The notes beneath the pieces were generated by a model. The model was given only the letters and a program-made list of their open reading frames with translations. It made no database searches and was not told where the DNA came from. A DNA stretch of 40,596 nt from a virus. A program made the position numbers and the translations under genes. This document shows, one piece after another, positions 8,280 through 17,445 of this stretch. The stretch lies in the IMG/VR virus record IMGVR_UViG_3300028569_000071, positions 1 through 40,596 of that record, one strand, 5' to 3'. Within the stretch, counting starts at the first letter, position 1. The number at the start of each line of letters is the position of its first letter.

Positions 8280-10148
8280 TTATTCTTTAATATTTTTTTC
8301 ATCTAACAACGATTTTGCATGTTGTTCTTCTTCAAATATTAATTTTTTATCAGGGAACTTCTTTTGTAAATCTTCTAAAGCCAATGGAGAGTTACCATTA
8401 AATGTAGGTTTTAAACTATTGTCTTTATCTTTTGATTTCATTCTTTTAGAACCAAGACGATCCATTCCCATAGGATCATTTTGAGTATTTATAAATGAAG
8501 CTTTTTCTTTTGGGCGGCCTAAAGGATTTTTTTCATCATACCCTTCAGGGACATTCAGATTACCGTTTTCATCATATTTTCCTTTACCATATAAAGAGGC
8601 TAAATCATGTGGTGTACCATAAGATTTACCTGTTTCAATAGGATCATTACCTTCTGATGCAATCTGAGCGTAACGGAATTTACGTTTAACATCTTCGGCA
8701 ATTAAATCTCTATATTCACTGTACATATCCTCACTAACATGAAATATATTTTCATAAACCCAGTCGGAAGGGAAAATATTGGCCTCAATGATTTGAGCGG
8801 CTAAATCCACTTTTTCTTTCATTAATGCTATCCTTTCTTGATCATAAATGATGGAAGGTGTAGTTAAAGAAAGTTCAAAATTGGTTAAGTTTTCATCCCT
8901 ATATCCTTGAACATATAGGTGAATTAAAGCAATTTTATATAGTTCAGATACTACAATTCTTTGAATACGTTCAATTGTGCGGGCAAATCTAACATCTTGG
9001 GCAGCTAATGTAGCTTTACCTTCAAGATTTTCATCATACCCCATGAATGCTTTAGGTACTTTAAGGGCAGCAAATAATTTATCCCTTAAATAATTAACGT
9101 CTTGAATACCATCCCATTGTAGTCCTGATAGAGTTTCAATTTTGGTGGCTGAGTCATTTCCTCTAACTGGAATGTAATAATCTTCTAGTAGGTTTTGCAT
9201 GTTAAACCTTAAATTATAATCTCCGGTTTGTGGGTCAGTATATGGTACTCGTTTTAGTTTAGAGATAGTTTTTTCCATAAATGTATCCACTTCATTTGGT
9301 GGTATAGAACCTACATTCATGTAATGAATACGTTTTTCCGGGGCGCGTACAATTCTATGAATTAACATAGCATCCTCCATCAACGCATATTGTTTATATA
9401 ATTTACGAGCAGGTTCAATATAGGAACGACCGTAAGGTAAAAAGTTCATATCTGTTAATAACCTAAAGTGTGCTACTTCATAGTTGTCAAATACAATATG
9501 ATTTTTGTTAGCATCACTACCTGGCAGGTTATAATAACCATATCCACTGGCTGAAAACCCCTCAGGAGTATAAACAAATCTTACTGATGATGGATTTTCT
9601 CTATCAAATCCTTCTTGTCTTTCAATATGGAACGCAGTGTATGGAACAACATTATATACACCAAATTTTTCAGAGATTTCTAGTTTTAAGAAAAAATCTC
9701 CGTATTTACACATGTTACGAATCCATGGCCATAAATTAAACTCTACATTCAATACATCATAAAACAGATTGTATAGAATTTTTTGAATATTTTCATCTGA
9801 ACTTCTAATTTGTAATACTTCACCAAAGTCATTCTTTAATGTACTTTCATCAGCTATAATATCTAAAGCAGATGCTATAATGGCATCAGTATCCATGGCA
9901 TCATATTCAGAATATAATGTTGGACGTAATACTTGATAATTAAAGTTAAATTGCTGCCCATATATTGAAGTTGGCTGGTTAGTGTAAATTCTATTAAATC
10001 TATCTACTAATGAGTTTGTTTCAAGTTCTCCAGATTGTTGGATTTTATTTATATCCATTATGTGGAGTTGATTTCCACCCACATTCCGTATGACTACGTC
10101 TGTAGAAAATAATTTTTTTAGTCTAGGAAATAGTCTTTTGTCTGCCAT
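8280..10148 (-). CDS. 20: Portal protein, T4 gp20-like
   Basis: This 622-aa protein (T4 gp20 has 524) is the dodecameric portal at the head vertex through which DNA is packaged. Family features include EYDAMDTDAIIASALDIIADE in the N-terminal third and WPWIRNMCKYGDFFLKLEI. A central block has ALMEDAMLIHRIVRAPEKRI, and LLEDYYIPVRG with TLSGLQWDGIQDVNYLRDKL corresponds to the gp20 'LEDYW..R' region. The C-terminal extension (from about residue 520) is polar and Asn/Lys/Gly-rich and accounts for the extra length. The start is preceded by an AT-rich leader without Shine-Dalgarno sequence. It lies directly downstream of the terminase gene. In T4 the tail sheath and tube genes lie between terminase and portal; they are absent from this position. 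Confidence 0.95.
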   Translation of the reverse strand: MADKRLFPRLKKLFSTDVVIRNVGGNQLHIMDINKIQQSGELETNSLVDRFNRIYTNQPTSIYGQQFNFNYQVLRPTLYSEYDAMDTDAIIASALDIIADESTLKNDFGEVLQIRSSDENIQKILYNLFYDVLNVEFNLWPWIRNMCKYGDFFLKLEISEKFGVYNVVPYTAFHIERQEGFDRENPSSVRFVYTPEGFSASGYGYYNLPGSDANKNHIVFDNYEVAHFRLLTDMNFLPYGRSYIEPARKLYKQYALMEDAMLIHRIVRAPEKRIHYMNVGSIPPNEVDTFMEKTISKLKRVPYTDPQTGDYNLRFNMQNLLEDYYIPVRGNDSATKIETLSGLQWDGIQDVNYLRDKLFAALKVPKAFMGYDENLEGKATLAAQDVRFARTIERIQRIVVSELYKIALIHLYVQGYRDENLTNFELSLTTPSIIYDQERIALMKEKVDLAAQIIEANIFPSDWVYENIFHVSEDMYSEYRDLIAEDVKRKFRYAQIASEGNDPIETGKSYGTPHDLASLYGKGKYDENGNLNVPEGYDEKNPLGRPKEKASFINTQNDPMGMDRLGSKRMKSKDKDNSLKPTFNGNSPLALEDLQKKFPDKKLIFEEEQHAKSLLDEKNIKE

Positions 10149-10184
10149 ATGTTATAGGTATGTCATATATGATAATAAGAAATT

Positions 10185-12920
10185 TTAGAGAAGCCAACGA
10201 ATGCTTTCATCTCTTCCTCCTACATTCATATTAAATGGGTTTTGATTATTATTACCTGAATAAGCACCTGAATATCCATGTTTATTACTGGATATATTAT
10301 TTAGGGCTGCTCTAGATAGATCTATACTTTGTTGTTGAAATTTCAATGATGTGTCTCTTAAATACATTCCTATACCAAAAGACATAACAAGGTCATCATT
10401 ATACCCTGTTTGAGCTTCTGGGCGGCCATTTTTCCATATAAATACTTTCATTTCCTCTAACAAACGTTTAGAGCGTATTATAACAGATCTGTCACCAATA
10501 TATTCTCTAAATTTATTGACCACAAGGGGACGTGTTTTTAGATTCATACTAAATCCAGGTACTGTGTTTGAAGAAGATTCATATTTATTAAAATAGGATT
10601 CATATGTATGGGCCTCAGATTTAGGGGCATAATATAAATTTCTATATCCTCGTTCAATGATAGCATCAATTGTGGACCAACCGATATTTGAATTTTCAAC
10701 TATAAGTAAAGCATTATTATATTCAGTGGCTAAACCTGTTAGAAAATAACCATATTCTTTTGGTGGTAATTGTCCCCTAAATTCAGCTACTTGAGTATTG
10801 CTTTCGATATCTACAACATGACATCCAGAAAAGTCCTTACCATCGCCCCTGGCTACATCAGCCATTACCATGTAATCTCTTGAGTAATCAGCGGGTTCCC
10901 ATATCCATAAGTTTTTATCTGCTCCTCTACGTTCAATAGGTTCTTGGATTGTAGTTTGGGATAAAAAGTCTATCCATTCAGCGTGGAATACAATATCCCC
11001 TGAGGTATTAAAGTCGCAATCACAATTATGTACGATACCATATTCTGTTACGTAGGTATGAGTATTTTCTACTTCTATATTAAATACTTGGATAGGAGTG
11101 TAAGTTTGTTCTAATTTTAGGCTTACATAAGGTTCATCAATAAATTCAAATCTAGAATTATAATTTGATTTTCCGGTTGTGTTTATACGACTCCAGTTTT
11201 GAATTCTTTTACTAAATATTTTTTCATCTGAATCGATTTGACTATTAGTCCATGTTAAAGTATAATTTGGTTTCCATTTACTATTTCGTGGATTTTTTGC
11301 TTTACCTTGTTTTAATGTAACATTATGTATTCCTAAAATATTAGAGATATACAAAACATCATAAATTAGATATTTGGATGTTAATAATAACTGGATATTA
11401 TATTTCGATTGGATAAGTCCATCTCCTATCAATACTCCATCCATTATTCCTCTTAATGTTTCTTTATTTGATATAGAATATAAAAATTGACTTATATGTT
11501 TTTCATAACATTTTTCCCCACCCTGAATGCATAATTTTATAAAGTTATGAAAAATTTGATCTTTAATATAAAGCTTACTACTACCTTCCCATATTTTAGA
11601 AGTATAATATGAGAAACGATTTATATTAAATTTTTCTAATAAAATTCTTTCTAATTCAACAGGAAATCCGTTTCTTTCTGTTTTCCCGTTAAAAGAAAAT
11701 TCTACTTTATTTTTAGATAAAGATCCTTCTGATAGAAAACATCCTATAAGGAAACCCAGATCATAATCCACATCAATATATCTGTTAATTTTACTTGTTT
11801 TAGTTAACCATATATAATCATTATCTTTTTTTAATGGAAAACTTGATGGGGAATTAGATGAAATATACTCGCCTAAATCTATTTGTTTTATAGGTTTATC
11901 ATATTCATTTATTTTAGGGAAGTATTTAACTTTATTTTGGGTATTAATTATAGATGATATTTCCTCCCATTCATTATTTGTGTTCAGAAATGGATGGTTT
12001 AGTGTAGTATATTTTTGAATATTGTTTAACCCACCTTTTATTTCTACTGGGGTATCTTCTGTATGATTGAATTTTCTAAGGACAGGATTATATGTTCCGT
12101 CGTGGCTTAAAACTAGATCTCCTATCTCTATATCTTTAATCTGTTTAGGACCGTATTTAGTATATATAATAGTATCTCCACTAAAACATTCTTGGGCCGC
12201 TAGTTTAGGATCTCCTAAAAGTTCATCTTGACGTTTTCTCCAAGCCTCATTTCGTTCTGGATGTACATACCAAGGTAGTTTAATAGGTAAAAAGTCATTT
12301 TCTTGTGACTCTGCTCTTACCCATGTTTTATGGAACCAATTACCAACACCATAAGGAGTAGATAATACAACTGCCCCTCCACCAGTGGCTAAGGTTTGTT
12401 GTGCTGAGGCCCATATTTCATCAATACCTTCAATAAAGGCAGCTTCATCTATTATTAACATAGATACAGCCTCTGATCTACCGGAATCGGATGCGGCTGA
12501 GACTGCTTTAACTTGGGAACCGTTTGATAAACGTAGTGTTAATTTATTATTTTCATCTGCTGGGATTCTAAGCCAAGATGGTAAATTTTCATACATGAAT
12601 TTTACCTTGGTAACCATGTTTTTGGCTGTTTCCTGTTTTGTGGCTATACAGAGTACATTTTTGTCTTTATGGAATAACATTAACCATAAAGAATATCCTG
12701 CTACTAATGTTGAAATACCTAACTGACGAGATTTTAAAACTACAGAATAGGGATTATCCTTCCATAAATTCAAAACTTTATCTTGGAAAGGATATAAGTT
12801 AAATAAAACTCGTCCTCTTGTTGGGTTTTGGATGTAACAATATTTTCGCATGAAGTGAGCAGGGTCACCCGCGCACTTAACATATTCCTGCCGGATTATA
12901 TCTTTTATGTCAGTAGGCAT
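10185..12920 (-). CDS. 17: Terminase large subunit (gp17-like) interrupted by an intein
   Basis: The 911-aa precursor contains a 388-aa intein (residues 245-632). Splicing would give a 523-aa terminase, the ATP-driven DNA packaging motor and headful nuclease. The ATPase half shows SRQLGIST (64-71) at the Walker A position and LIIDEA (155-160) as Walker B. T4 has SRQLGKTT, so the P-loop lysine is replaced by Ile here. The nuclease half shows MADVARGDGKD (D688), LIVENSN (E742) and GYNDDLV (D842/D843), the expected acidic triad. The extein joins as LAAQE followed by CDCDF, just before the nuclease domain. No small terminase subunit is recognised nearby. Confidence 0.96.
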   Translation of the reverse strand: MPTDIKDIIRQEYVKCAGDPAHFMRKYCYIQNPTRGRVLFNLYPFQDKVLNLWKDNPYSVVLKSRQLGISTLVAGYSLWLMLFHKDKNVLCIATKQETAKNMVTKVKFMYENLPSWLRIPADENNKLTLRLSNGSQVKAVSAASDSGRSEAVSMLIIDEAAFIEGIDEIWASAQQTLATGGGAVVLSTPYGVGNWFHKTWVRAESQENDFLPIKLPWYVHPERNEAWRKRQDELLGDPKLAAQECFSGDTIIYTKYGPKQIKDIEIGDLVLSHDGTYNPVLRKFNHTEDTPVEIKGGLNNIQKYTTLNHPFLNTNNEWEEISSIINTQNKVKYFPKINEYDKPIKQIDLGEYISSNSPSSFPLKKDNDYIWLTKTSKINRYIDVDYDLGFLIGCFLSEGSLSKNKVEFSFNGKTERNGFPVELERILLEKFNINRFSYYTSKIWEGSSKLYIKDQIFHNFIKLCIQGGEKCYEKHISQFLYSISNKETLRGIMDGVLIGDGLIQSKYNIQLLLTSKYLIYDVLYISNILGIHNVTLKQGKAKNPRNSKWKPNYTLTWTNSQIDSDEKIFSKRIQNWSRINTTGKSNYNSRFEFIDEPYVSLKLEQTYTPIQVFNIEVENTHTYVTEYGIVHNCDCDFNTSGDIVFHAEWIDFLSQTTIQEPIERRGADKNLWIWEPADYSRDYMVMADVARGDGKDFSGCHVVDIESNTQVAEFRGQLPPKEYGYFLTGLATEYNNALLIVENSNIGWSTIDAIIERGYRNLYYAPKSEAHTYESYFNKYESSSNTVPGFSMNLKTRPLVVNKFREYIGDRSVIIRSKRLLEEMKVFIWKNGRPEAQTGYNDDLVMSFGIGMYLRDTSLKFQQQSIDLSRAALNNISSNKHGYSGAYSGNNNQNPFNMNVGGRDESIRWLL
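11025..12188 (-). mobile_element. Intein with LAGLIDADG homing endonuclease, in the terminase
   Basis: The 388-aa insert begins with Cys245 (CFSGDTIIYT, splicing block A) and ends VENTHTYVTEYGIVHN at residue 632 (blocks F and G). It is followed by Cys633 as the +1 nucleophile. The block B-like TLNHPFL lies at about 306-312. Two LAGLIDADG-type helices flank the endonuclease core: LGFLIGCFLSEG (388-399, Glu in the catalytic position) and LRGIMDGVLIGDG (489-501, Asp500). All residues needed for splicing are present, so it appears active. Both boundaries were checked against the DNA. Confidence 0.95.
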
Positions 12921-12926
12921 ATTTTA

Positions 12927-13655
12927 TTAGCTTAATTTAGCCTCAAGTTTTCTCTTTTGAGCGGTAAGTTCTTTTAGTTTAGATAAGATTTCTTTTTCTT
13001 TTTCAGTTTCTTTATCTTCTTTGGCTGATTTGTATTCTTTAGCTAGCGATTTCATCTCCATTGCTACTTTAACAAGCTGATTGGCCATTGATATGATTGA
13101 ATCTTTTTTACCAGAAGAAGCATTTTTTATAGCTTTTTTATCTATTTCATCCTCGTCTATTTCTTTAACTATTCTGATAGTATCTTCAGGATTAGCTTTA
13201 GATTTTACTTTATCTAGATCCTCAGGTTTTACTTCAATAGTGGCTTCCTTCATTGATTTTTTTAAATCAACTGCTTTAACCCAAGTATCAGGTCTTCCAC
13301 CATATTTTAGATTTTTAATATAAATTCTATCATCAATTATACGAGTAATTTCATGATTCATTCCTTTATATTTTACTTTATCTCCTACTTCAAATCCTTC
13401 AGGTTTAACCACAGGACCTACTGAACGAGTTTCTTCGGTCATCATTCCTTCTTGGTTTTCAAGATAATCAATGATAGCTTGAGGATTATCAGTATGTTCC
13501 ATCCATTTCATCATTACCTCTTTAGCGTCATCTGACATATTAGCTCTACTTATTAGAGCATAAATTTGGTCTGTCATAGAATCATCTCCACCAGAAAGCA
13601 TTTCAATAATTTCTTCACGGATGGCTTTTTTAAATTTTTCTTTAGTCATTTTCAT
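12927..13655 (-). CDS. Unknown protein upstream of terminase, coiled-coil C-terminus
   Basis: This 242-aa protein is not a family I can name. Residues 1-20 form an amphipathic helix (KFKKAIREEIIEML) that recurs in four other proteins here and contains IRE at 12-14. Residues 88-131 look like a small SH3/KOW-type beta barrel (GDKVKYKGMNHEITRIID, then WVKAVDLKK). The C-terminus (about 188-242) is a strongly charged coiled coil. It lies six bases before the terminase gene, where T4 encodes the small terminase subunit gp16. A small-terminase role is possible from position and the coiled coil, but nothing in the sequence proves it. Its start overlaps the upstream stop as ATGA. Confidence 0.7.
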   Translation of the reverse strand: MKMTKEKFKKAIREEIIEMLSGGDDSMTDQIYALISRANMSDDAKEVMMKWMEHTDNPQAIIDYLENQEGMMTEETRSVGPVVKPEGFEVGDKVKYKGMNHEITRIIDDRIYIKNLKYGGRPDTWVKAVDLKKSMKEATIEVKPEDLDKVKSKANPEDTIRIVKEIDEDEIDKKAIKNASSGKKDSIISMANQLVKVAMEMKSLAKEYKSAKEDKETEKEKEILSKLKELTAQKRKLEAKLS

Positions 13656-13921
13656 AGTTCTTGTATTTGTAGTATTAATTTCCCGTTTCCTTTTATTAAA
13701 CGATGATATGTTTGTTCCTGTATAAGTATGTGAGTGTCTTTTTCAAGTCGAATAGGCAGACAATTATCATGTTGGAAGAACCAATCTTGTCCTTCCAGTA
13801 CTGTTATTATACGACTTTTAAGGTCCCTATGCCACATAAGTTCAATAGGATCTATATCATCTCCAAACTCCCTTATAATTCTGTTTTCAGATGAGAATGT
13901 GTCCTTATATGGTCTTGACAT
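13652..13921 (-). CDS. Small cupin-like beta-barrel protein
   Basis: The 89-aa product has the pattern of a minimal cupin-type barrel: MWHRDLKSRIITVLEG, then WFFQHDN, LPIRLEKDTHILI and YHRLIKG. The His residues (in MWHRD and TYHRL) sit where cupins place metal ligands. Similar short proteins are common in T4-like phages, with no known function. It overlaps the downstream gene by four bases (ATGA), so the two are co-translated. Confidence 0.65.
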   Translation of the reverse strand: MSRPYKDTFSSENRIIREFGDDIDPIELMWHRDLKSRIITVLEGQDWFFQHDNCLPIRLEKDTHILIQEQTYHRLIKGNGKLILQIQEL

Positions 13922-13942
13922 AACTAGTTTTTAGTTTTGGGT

Positions 13943-14209
13943 TTAATCTTGAGGTTGGTCTTGATTTTTATCTTTTTTAAAGATACGAGTTGCAGCCCCT
14001 AAACCTAATGCACCAAATGCTAATGCAGCTACTGACTGGATTAACATAGGGGAAGGAGCAAATTCCTCAGTTGTGAATTGGTTGTGGTACATTGTTACAC
14101 ATAAAGATAATGCACACATAATACCTACAAAACGGTTACTAGAGTAATTTCCTTTGTCGTCTTGAAAGATTTGCATAATTAAAGAGGTACGGCTAAATAG
14201 TTTTTTCAT
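13943..14209 (-). CDS. Small two-helix membrane protein, possible holin
   Basis: I start this at the ATG at 14209 (88 aa) because the earlier ATG at 14278 lies inside the upstream gene. Two hydrophobic segments are visible: RFVGIMCALSLCVTMYH (about 29-45) and LIQSVAALAFGALGLGAATRIF (about 55-76). A short polar loop joins them and the tail is charged (KKDKNQDQPQD). Size and topology fit a class II holin, which opens the inner membrane at lysis, but many small phage membrane proteins look like this and no endolysin lies next to it. Confidence 0.65.
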   Translation of the reverse strand: MKKLFSRTSLIMQIFQDDKGNYSSNRFVGIMCALSLCVTMYHNQFTTEEFAPSPMLIQSVAALAFGALGLGAATRIFKKDKNQDQPQD

Positions 14210-14259
14210 AGTTTTAAATATTAAGGTTAAGCCGACAACCAATTTATACAACATATTTT

Positions 14260-16206
14260 TTATTTTGTTTTTCCCCATGTTTTTCCTTTACCTTTATCTT
14301 TACATTTGGCTGCTGTAGGACGACATGAAGGATATTTTGAACGTTTTTCTCCTTTTTTTCTACCGCATGCTTTACATTTGGTTTTTCCATCTGTAGTTCT
14401 GCATGTATTACAATCAACCCAACCACCTTCTTTACCAGAGGGACCTTGGCGTTTGAACCATTTATTTAGAGATTCATCTTCTTTTAAAACAGCTAAATCT
14501 TCATAATCTTCATCTAAAACTTTAATTTTAGTTTTGCTAGTTATAACTTTATGATTATTATCAACATAAATAAAAGGTGATGTCCATAAAATCATATTAC
14601 CTAGATACATGACCATTTGAAAGTAATTAGTTGGATTTTTCGCTTTATTAGCAAAATCAATTTCGTCAACACCACCAAATAAGTCTTGGGCTATTTTGTA
14701 TAATAAATTTCTAGCCACCATCTCATTTATTAAAGCAGTATCATTTCCATATTCATTTTTCCATTCCTTAATTCTATCTTTTATTTCTATATTGAATTCT
14801 TTATACGGGATTTTGTATGTTTTAATCTTAGATGAGATATCTTCTTTTATTTTAGTGTATCCTGAGCTATATGGGGATGATTTATTATCATCCTTAAATG
14901 ATGTAGGGTCTAAATTCTCAGAATTAGTATTCTTACGAGTAATTGTAATATTATTTTTAGAACTTGTTGAATCTACCTCAAATTTAGATGGGTCTAATTG
15001 TTTGTTAATATAGGCCATATATAGTTTCCATCGGCGATCATCCTCTATGGATTTTTTGGATGGAGATATTTCCAATGTTGTTATAGTTTTATTTTCATCT
15101 AGAAACTCTTTAACAATTTGAGTTATAGTGGCCATTACAGAAAACATTTCACCTTTGTTAGTAGATGATAAAAATACTGTAGGTATTTCACCCCTTCTAG
15201 CTAATTCTAAAGATTCTTTAGTAAAAAATGCCACATCAGCCATTTCTTCAAAATATTCAAATCTTACAATATATTCTGTTCCTAAATCAGTTGTAAAACC
15301 ATACTCAATTTTCCAACCTGTATCTTTTATTTTAGAATATGGATATATTTTTGCACCTGCATCTCCTATTTCTTGTAAATTATTTATTTTGGTTGGAGTT
15401 GGTATATTACTATCTTTATATTTATTAAACATAAAGTTTACCATTTGGGTGTCATCAGTACTTAATCCTTGTTCTAGTTTAGGTGAAATTACTATAGCAG
15501 GTATCATATGGTTATTTAGTCTAAAAGCATAAACTCTATGTATCCCATCTATTGCTTTGTATGAATTAGGCCCTGTTTTAAGAGCTAAAATAGGTGGGAA
15601 TTTTGAAGGATCAATTTTTGAATATTTTATTGATGTTGGATTTTTAGGATCATCTGATAAAGAATTCCATTCAGATGGTTGGATTTGATTAGGATTAAGT
15701 AATGTTATATAAGATTCTTTTTTCCAGTCAATGTTATCATCTTTTAAATAACTATCTAAATCTTGAGAATATTCATCATCAGGATCATTATATGGTTCTA
15801 TAGTAGTTAAATTAGATAATATTTCTTCTTTTAAATTTTTCCAAATTTTACCTTTTCGACATCTAACCACAGCTCCAGACTTGTAAGCAGAGGGTTTATC
15901 AAATTTACGGTCTGCTATACGAAGACAACGGTCACGTTTTGTTTTTTCTTCAGATATAACTTGTTGGATTACTTCTTTTATTTTCTGTTTGGTTAAATCA
16001 TCATAATCAACCATAGATAAAATACCTTTTTGTTTAGTACCCTTGATTGCTTTTTCAGCCATATTATGTAAATCCATATCGTCTTTAGCATCTTCTCTGG
16101 CGTATTCTAAAGAACGAATAAACAAAGGAATATCCATGGTGATAGTGTCAATTTTATCCTCTGTTGGTTTAGAGAAAAACTCTTGTATTTTTCTTAAATC
16201 CTTCAT
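14260..16206 (-). CDS. Mosaic protein: ParB-like fold, domain X and Cys-rich basic C-terminus
   Basis: This 648-aa protein combines several modules. Residues 1-9 end in IQE, a possible gp21-type site. Residues 25-52 (PLFIRSLEYAREDAKDDMDLH) and 91-123 (RCLRIADRKF ... PSAYKSGAVVRCRKGKIW) are modules I recognise from phage proteins of unknown function. Residues 166-242 resemble a ParB/sulfiredoxin-type domain (LLNPNQIQPSEW, then IDGIHRVYAFRL). Residues about 300-426 are a copy of 'domain X', which occurs twice more in the 948-aa protein. SSPYSSGYTKIKE (443-455) also recurs there. The C-terminus (589-648) is basic and Cys-rich: VDCNTC, CKAC, SCRPTAAKC. Function is unknown. I infer a DNA-associated protein packaged in the head. 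Confidence 0.8.
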   Translation of the reverse strand: MKDLRKIQEFFSKPTEDKIDTITMDIPLFIRSLEYAREDAKDDMDLHNMAEKAIKGTKQKGILSMVDYDDLTKQKIKEVIQQVISEEKTKRDRCLRIADRKFDKPSAYKSGAVVRCRKGKIWKNLKEEILSNLTTIEPYNDPDDEYSQDLDSYLKDDNIDWKKESYITLLNPNQIQPSEWNSLSDDPKNPTSIKYSKIDPSKFPPILALKTGPNSYKAIDGIHRVYAFRLNNHMIPAIVISPKLEQGLSTDDTQMVNFMFNKYKDSNIPTPTKINNLQEIGDAGAKIYPYSKIKDTGWKIEYGFTTDLGTEYIVRFEYFEEMADVAFFTKESLELARRGEIPTVFLSSTNKGEMFSVMATITQIVKEFLDENKTITTLEISPSKKSIEDDRRWKLYMAYINKQLDPSKFEVDSTSSKNNITITRKNTNSENLDPTSFKDDNKSSPYSSGYTKIKEDISSKIKTYKIPYKEFNIEIKDRIKEWKNEYGNDTALINEMVARNLLYKIAQDLFGGVDEIDFANKAKNPTNYFQMVMYLGNMILWTSPFIYVDNNHKVITSKTKIKVLDEDYEDLAVLKEDESLNKWFKRQGPSGKEGGWVDCNTCRTTDGKTKCKACGRKKGEKRSKYPSCRPTAAKCKDKGKGKTWGKTK

Positions 16207-16210
16207 TTTG

Positions 16211-16219
16211 TTATATGTA
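16211..16219 (-). promoter_or_regulatory. Recurring TACATATAA motif at gene junction
   Basis: The exact 9-mer also forms the last codons and stop of the upstream gene (ends Tyr-Ile-stop) and lies 4 bases before the next ATG. Overlap with coding sequence weakens the promoter reading here. Confidence 0.2.
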
Positions 16220-16831
16220 TGTTTTATTCATATCATAGTAGAATGAATCCCCATCTTCTGTTATCCATTTATCAGACTGATTTTCTACAGAAGGTAATTC
16301 AGTATCTACTTTATATTGCTTTAGATCCTCAGGTAATTTTTTAGTTACCCAATTTGAATCTTTCCAAAATATTCTATTATTAGGCATACACATTAAGTAT
16401 CCTTCATCTGATTCAAATATATGCCCACATTTATAATCTGAAGGTTCATCACTATATGGATTATTAAACCAGTCTATAGTAAACATATAAGTACCCCAAA
16501 CTTTGGTTCCATCTCTTAAAACAATTTGTGCTCTATGATGTGCTAAAAAATCAAATTCAGTGACAGCTACATTTTCACTAAAACAATCCCATAATTGTTT
16601 AAAATTAAATGGAATATCATTTGTTGGTATTTTTGTATAAATTTCTGAAATAGGAATCCTAGAACGAACCATTCCTGTGTCTGTCATAACATGAAATGTT
16701 AATATAACTCCAGAAACAGATTGAATGCCAAAAACATATACATTATAAAATTCGTTATTATCTTCTTTATTTTTAGTAAAATAAGATTTACGAACTAATG
16801 CTTTAAAACTTGGTATATTTGAATTTAACAT
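16211..16831 (-). CDS. Conserved phage protein, unknown function
   Basis: I use the ATG at 16831 (206 aa), directly after the upstream stop (TAATATG); the longer frame would need a GTG inside that gene. The sequence is mixed alpha/beta with many aromatic residues. Conserved-looking blocks are LVRKSYFTKN, EFYNVYVFGIQSVSG, LTFHVMTDTG, QLWDCFSENVAV, VWGTYMFTIDW and PNNRIFWKDSN. I recognise this as a protein shared by diverse tailed phages, but I know no function for it. No signal peptide or membrane segment is visible. Confidence 0.75.
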   Translation of the reverse strand: MLNSNIPSFKALVRKSYFTKNKEDNNEFYNVYVFGIQSVSGVILTFHVMTDTGMVRSRIPISEIYTKIPTNDIPFNFKQLWDCFSENVAVTEFDFLAHHRAQIVLRDGTKVWGTYMFTIDWFNNPYSDEPSDYKCGHIFESDEGYLMCMPNNRIFWKDSNWVTKKLPEDLKQYKVDTELPSVENQSDKWITEDGDSFYYDMNKTYI

Positions 16832-16832
16832 A

Positions 16833-17444
16833 TTACCAAAATCCACTAAAATTTTTATCTCCTCCTAGTTGTTTCCAATATCTACCAATTCTACAACTCC
16901 AATATGAAGGTTTTGTTTTATCTTTCTTTTGAGCACAATTATGACGTTTAGCAAATGCTTGTCTAGCCTTAGGATCGTTTATTTTTACAGATAATCCAGT
17001 AGTTCCACCAAATGAAACTTTTTTAATTTTTTTAGTTTTAGGATCTCTAACATAAACATAGAATTTTTTAGATCCACCTCGTTTTGGTTTTCCAATAGGT
17101 TTATTTTCTTTAGATTCAGCTAGATCTTCTTCTAACATAGGAAAATCCAATGGTACTTTAGTACCATCCTCTAATATACCAAATTCACCTAGATGGGTTT
17201 CAGTTAGTATTTCTTTATCATCACCATAAACTTCAATTATACCTCTTGAGTATAATGCTCTAGCTTCAGCCCATAAATTAAAATAAGCGGAAGAACCAGC
17301 TCGGTATAATTGTTCTGTTATGGGTTTCTTGTTATCAAGGTGGTATTTCAGCCCTTCAGACAATATAGCGCGTGGGGCGATGACCTCATTAAGCATCATT
17401 GTTATCGGTTTTGTTTCGCAAGTATTACATCCGCATTTACACAT
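16833..17444 (-). CDS. Cys- and Lys-rich protein with conserved C-terminal module
   Basis: This 203-aa protein starts with a Cys cluster (CKCGCNTC, residues 2-9), then MMLNE ending at residue 20 and AILSE ending near 29, both [L/I]-x-E. The C-terminal third is a basic module I have seen in many phage proteins: RGGSKKFYVYVRDPKTKK, VSFGGTTGLSVKINDPKARQAF, KRHNC and KPSYWSCRIGRYWKQLGG. Its 'PSYWSCR' resembles the PS/CR elements in the next gene cluster member (648 aa). The start follows the upstream stop as TAATATG. Function unknown; DNA or RNA binding is plausible from the charge and Cys/His content. Confidence 0.75.
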   Translation of the reverse strand: MCKCGCNTCETKPITMMLNEVIAPRAILSEGLKYHLDNKKPITEQLYRAGSSAYFNLWAEARALYSRGIIEVYGDDKEILTETHLGEFGILEDGTKVPLDFPMLEEDLAESKENKPIGKPKRGGSKKFYVYVRDPKTKKIKKVSFGGTTGLSVKINDPKARQAFAKRHNCAQKKDKTKPSYWSCRIGRYWKQLGGDKNFSGFW

Positions 17445-17445
17445 A

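Noticed and set aside
7933-8484. 183-aa open frame on the plus strand
   Set aside because: It lies opposite the ends of the portal and 292-aa genes, has no recognisable motif, and its sequence is a typical shadow of AT-rich coding DNA.
14210-14278. Longer start (23 extra residues) for the two-helix membrane protein
   Set aside because: It would start inside the upstream gene; the ATG at 14209 gives a compact protein with a usual leader.
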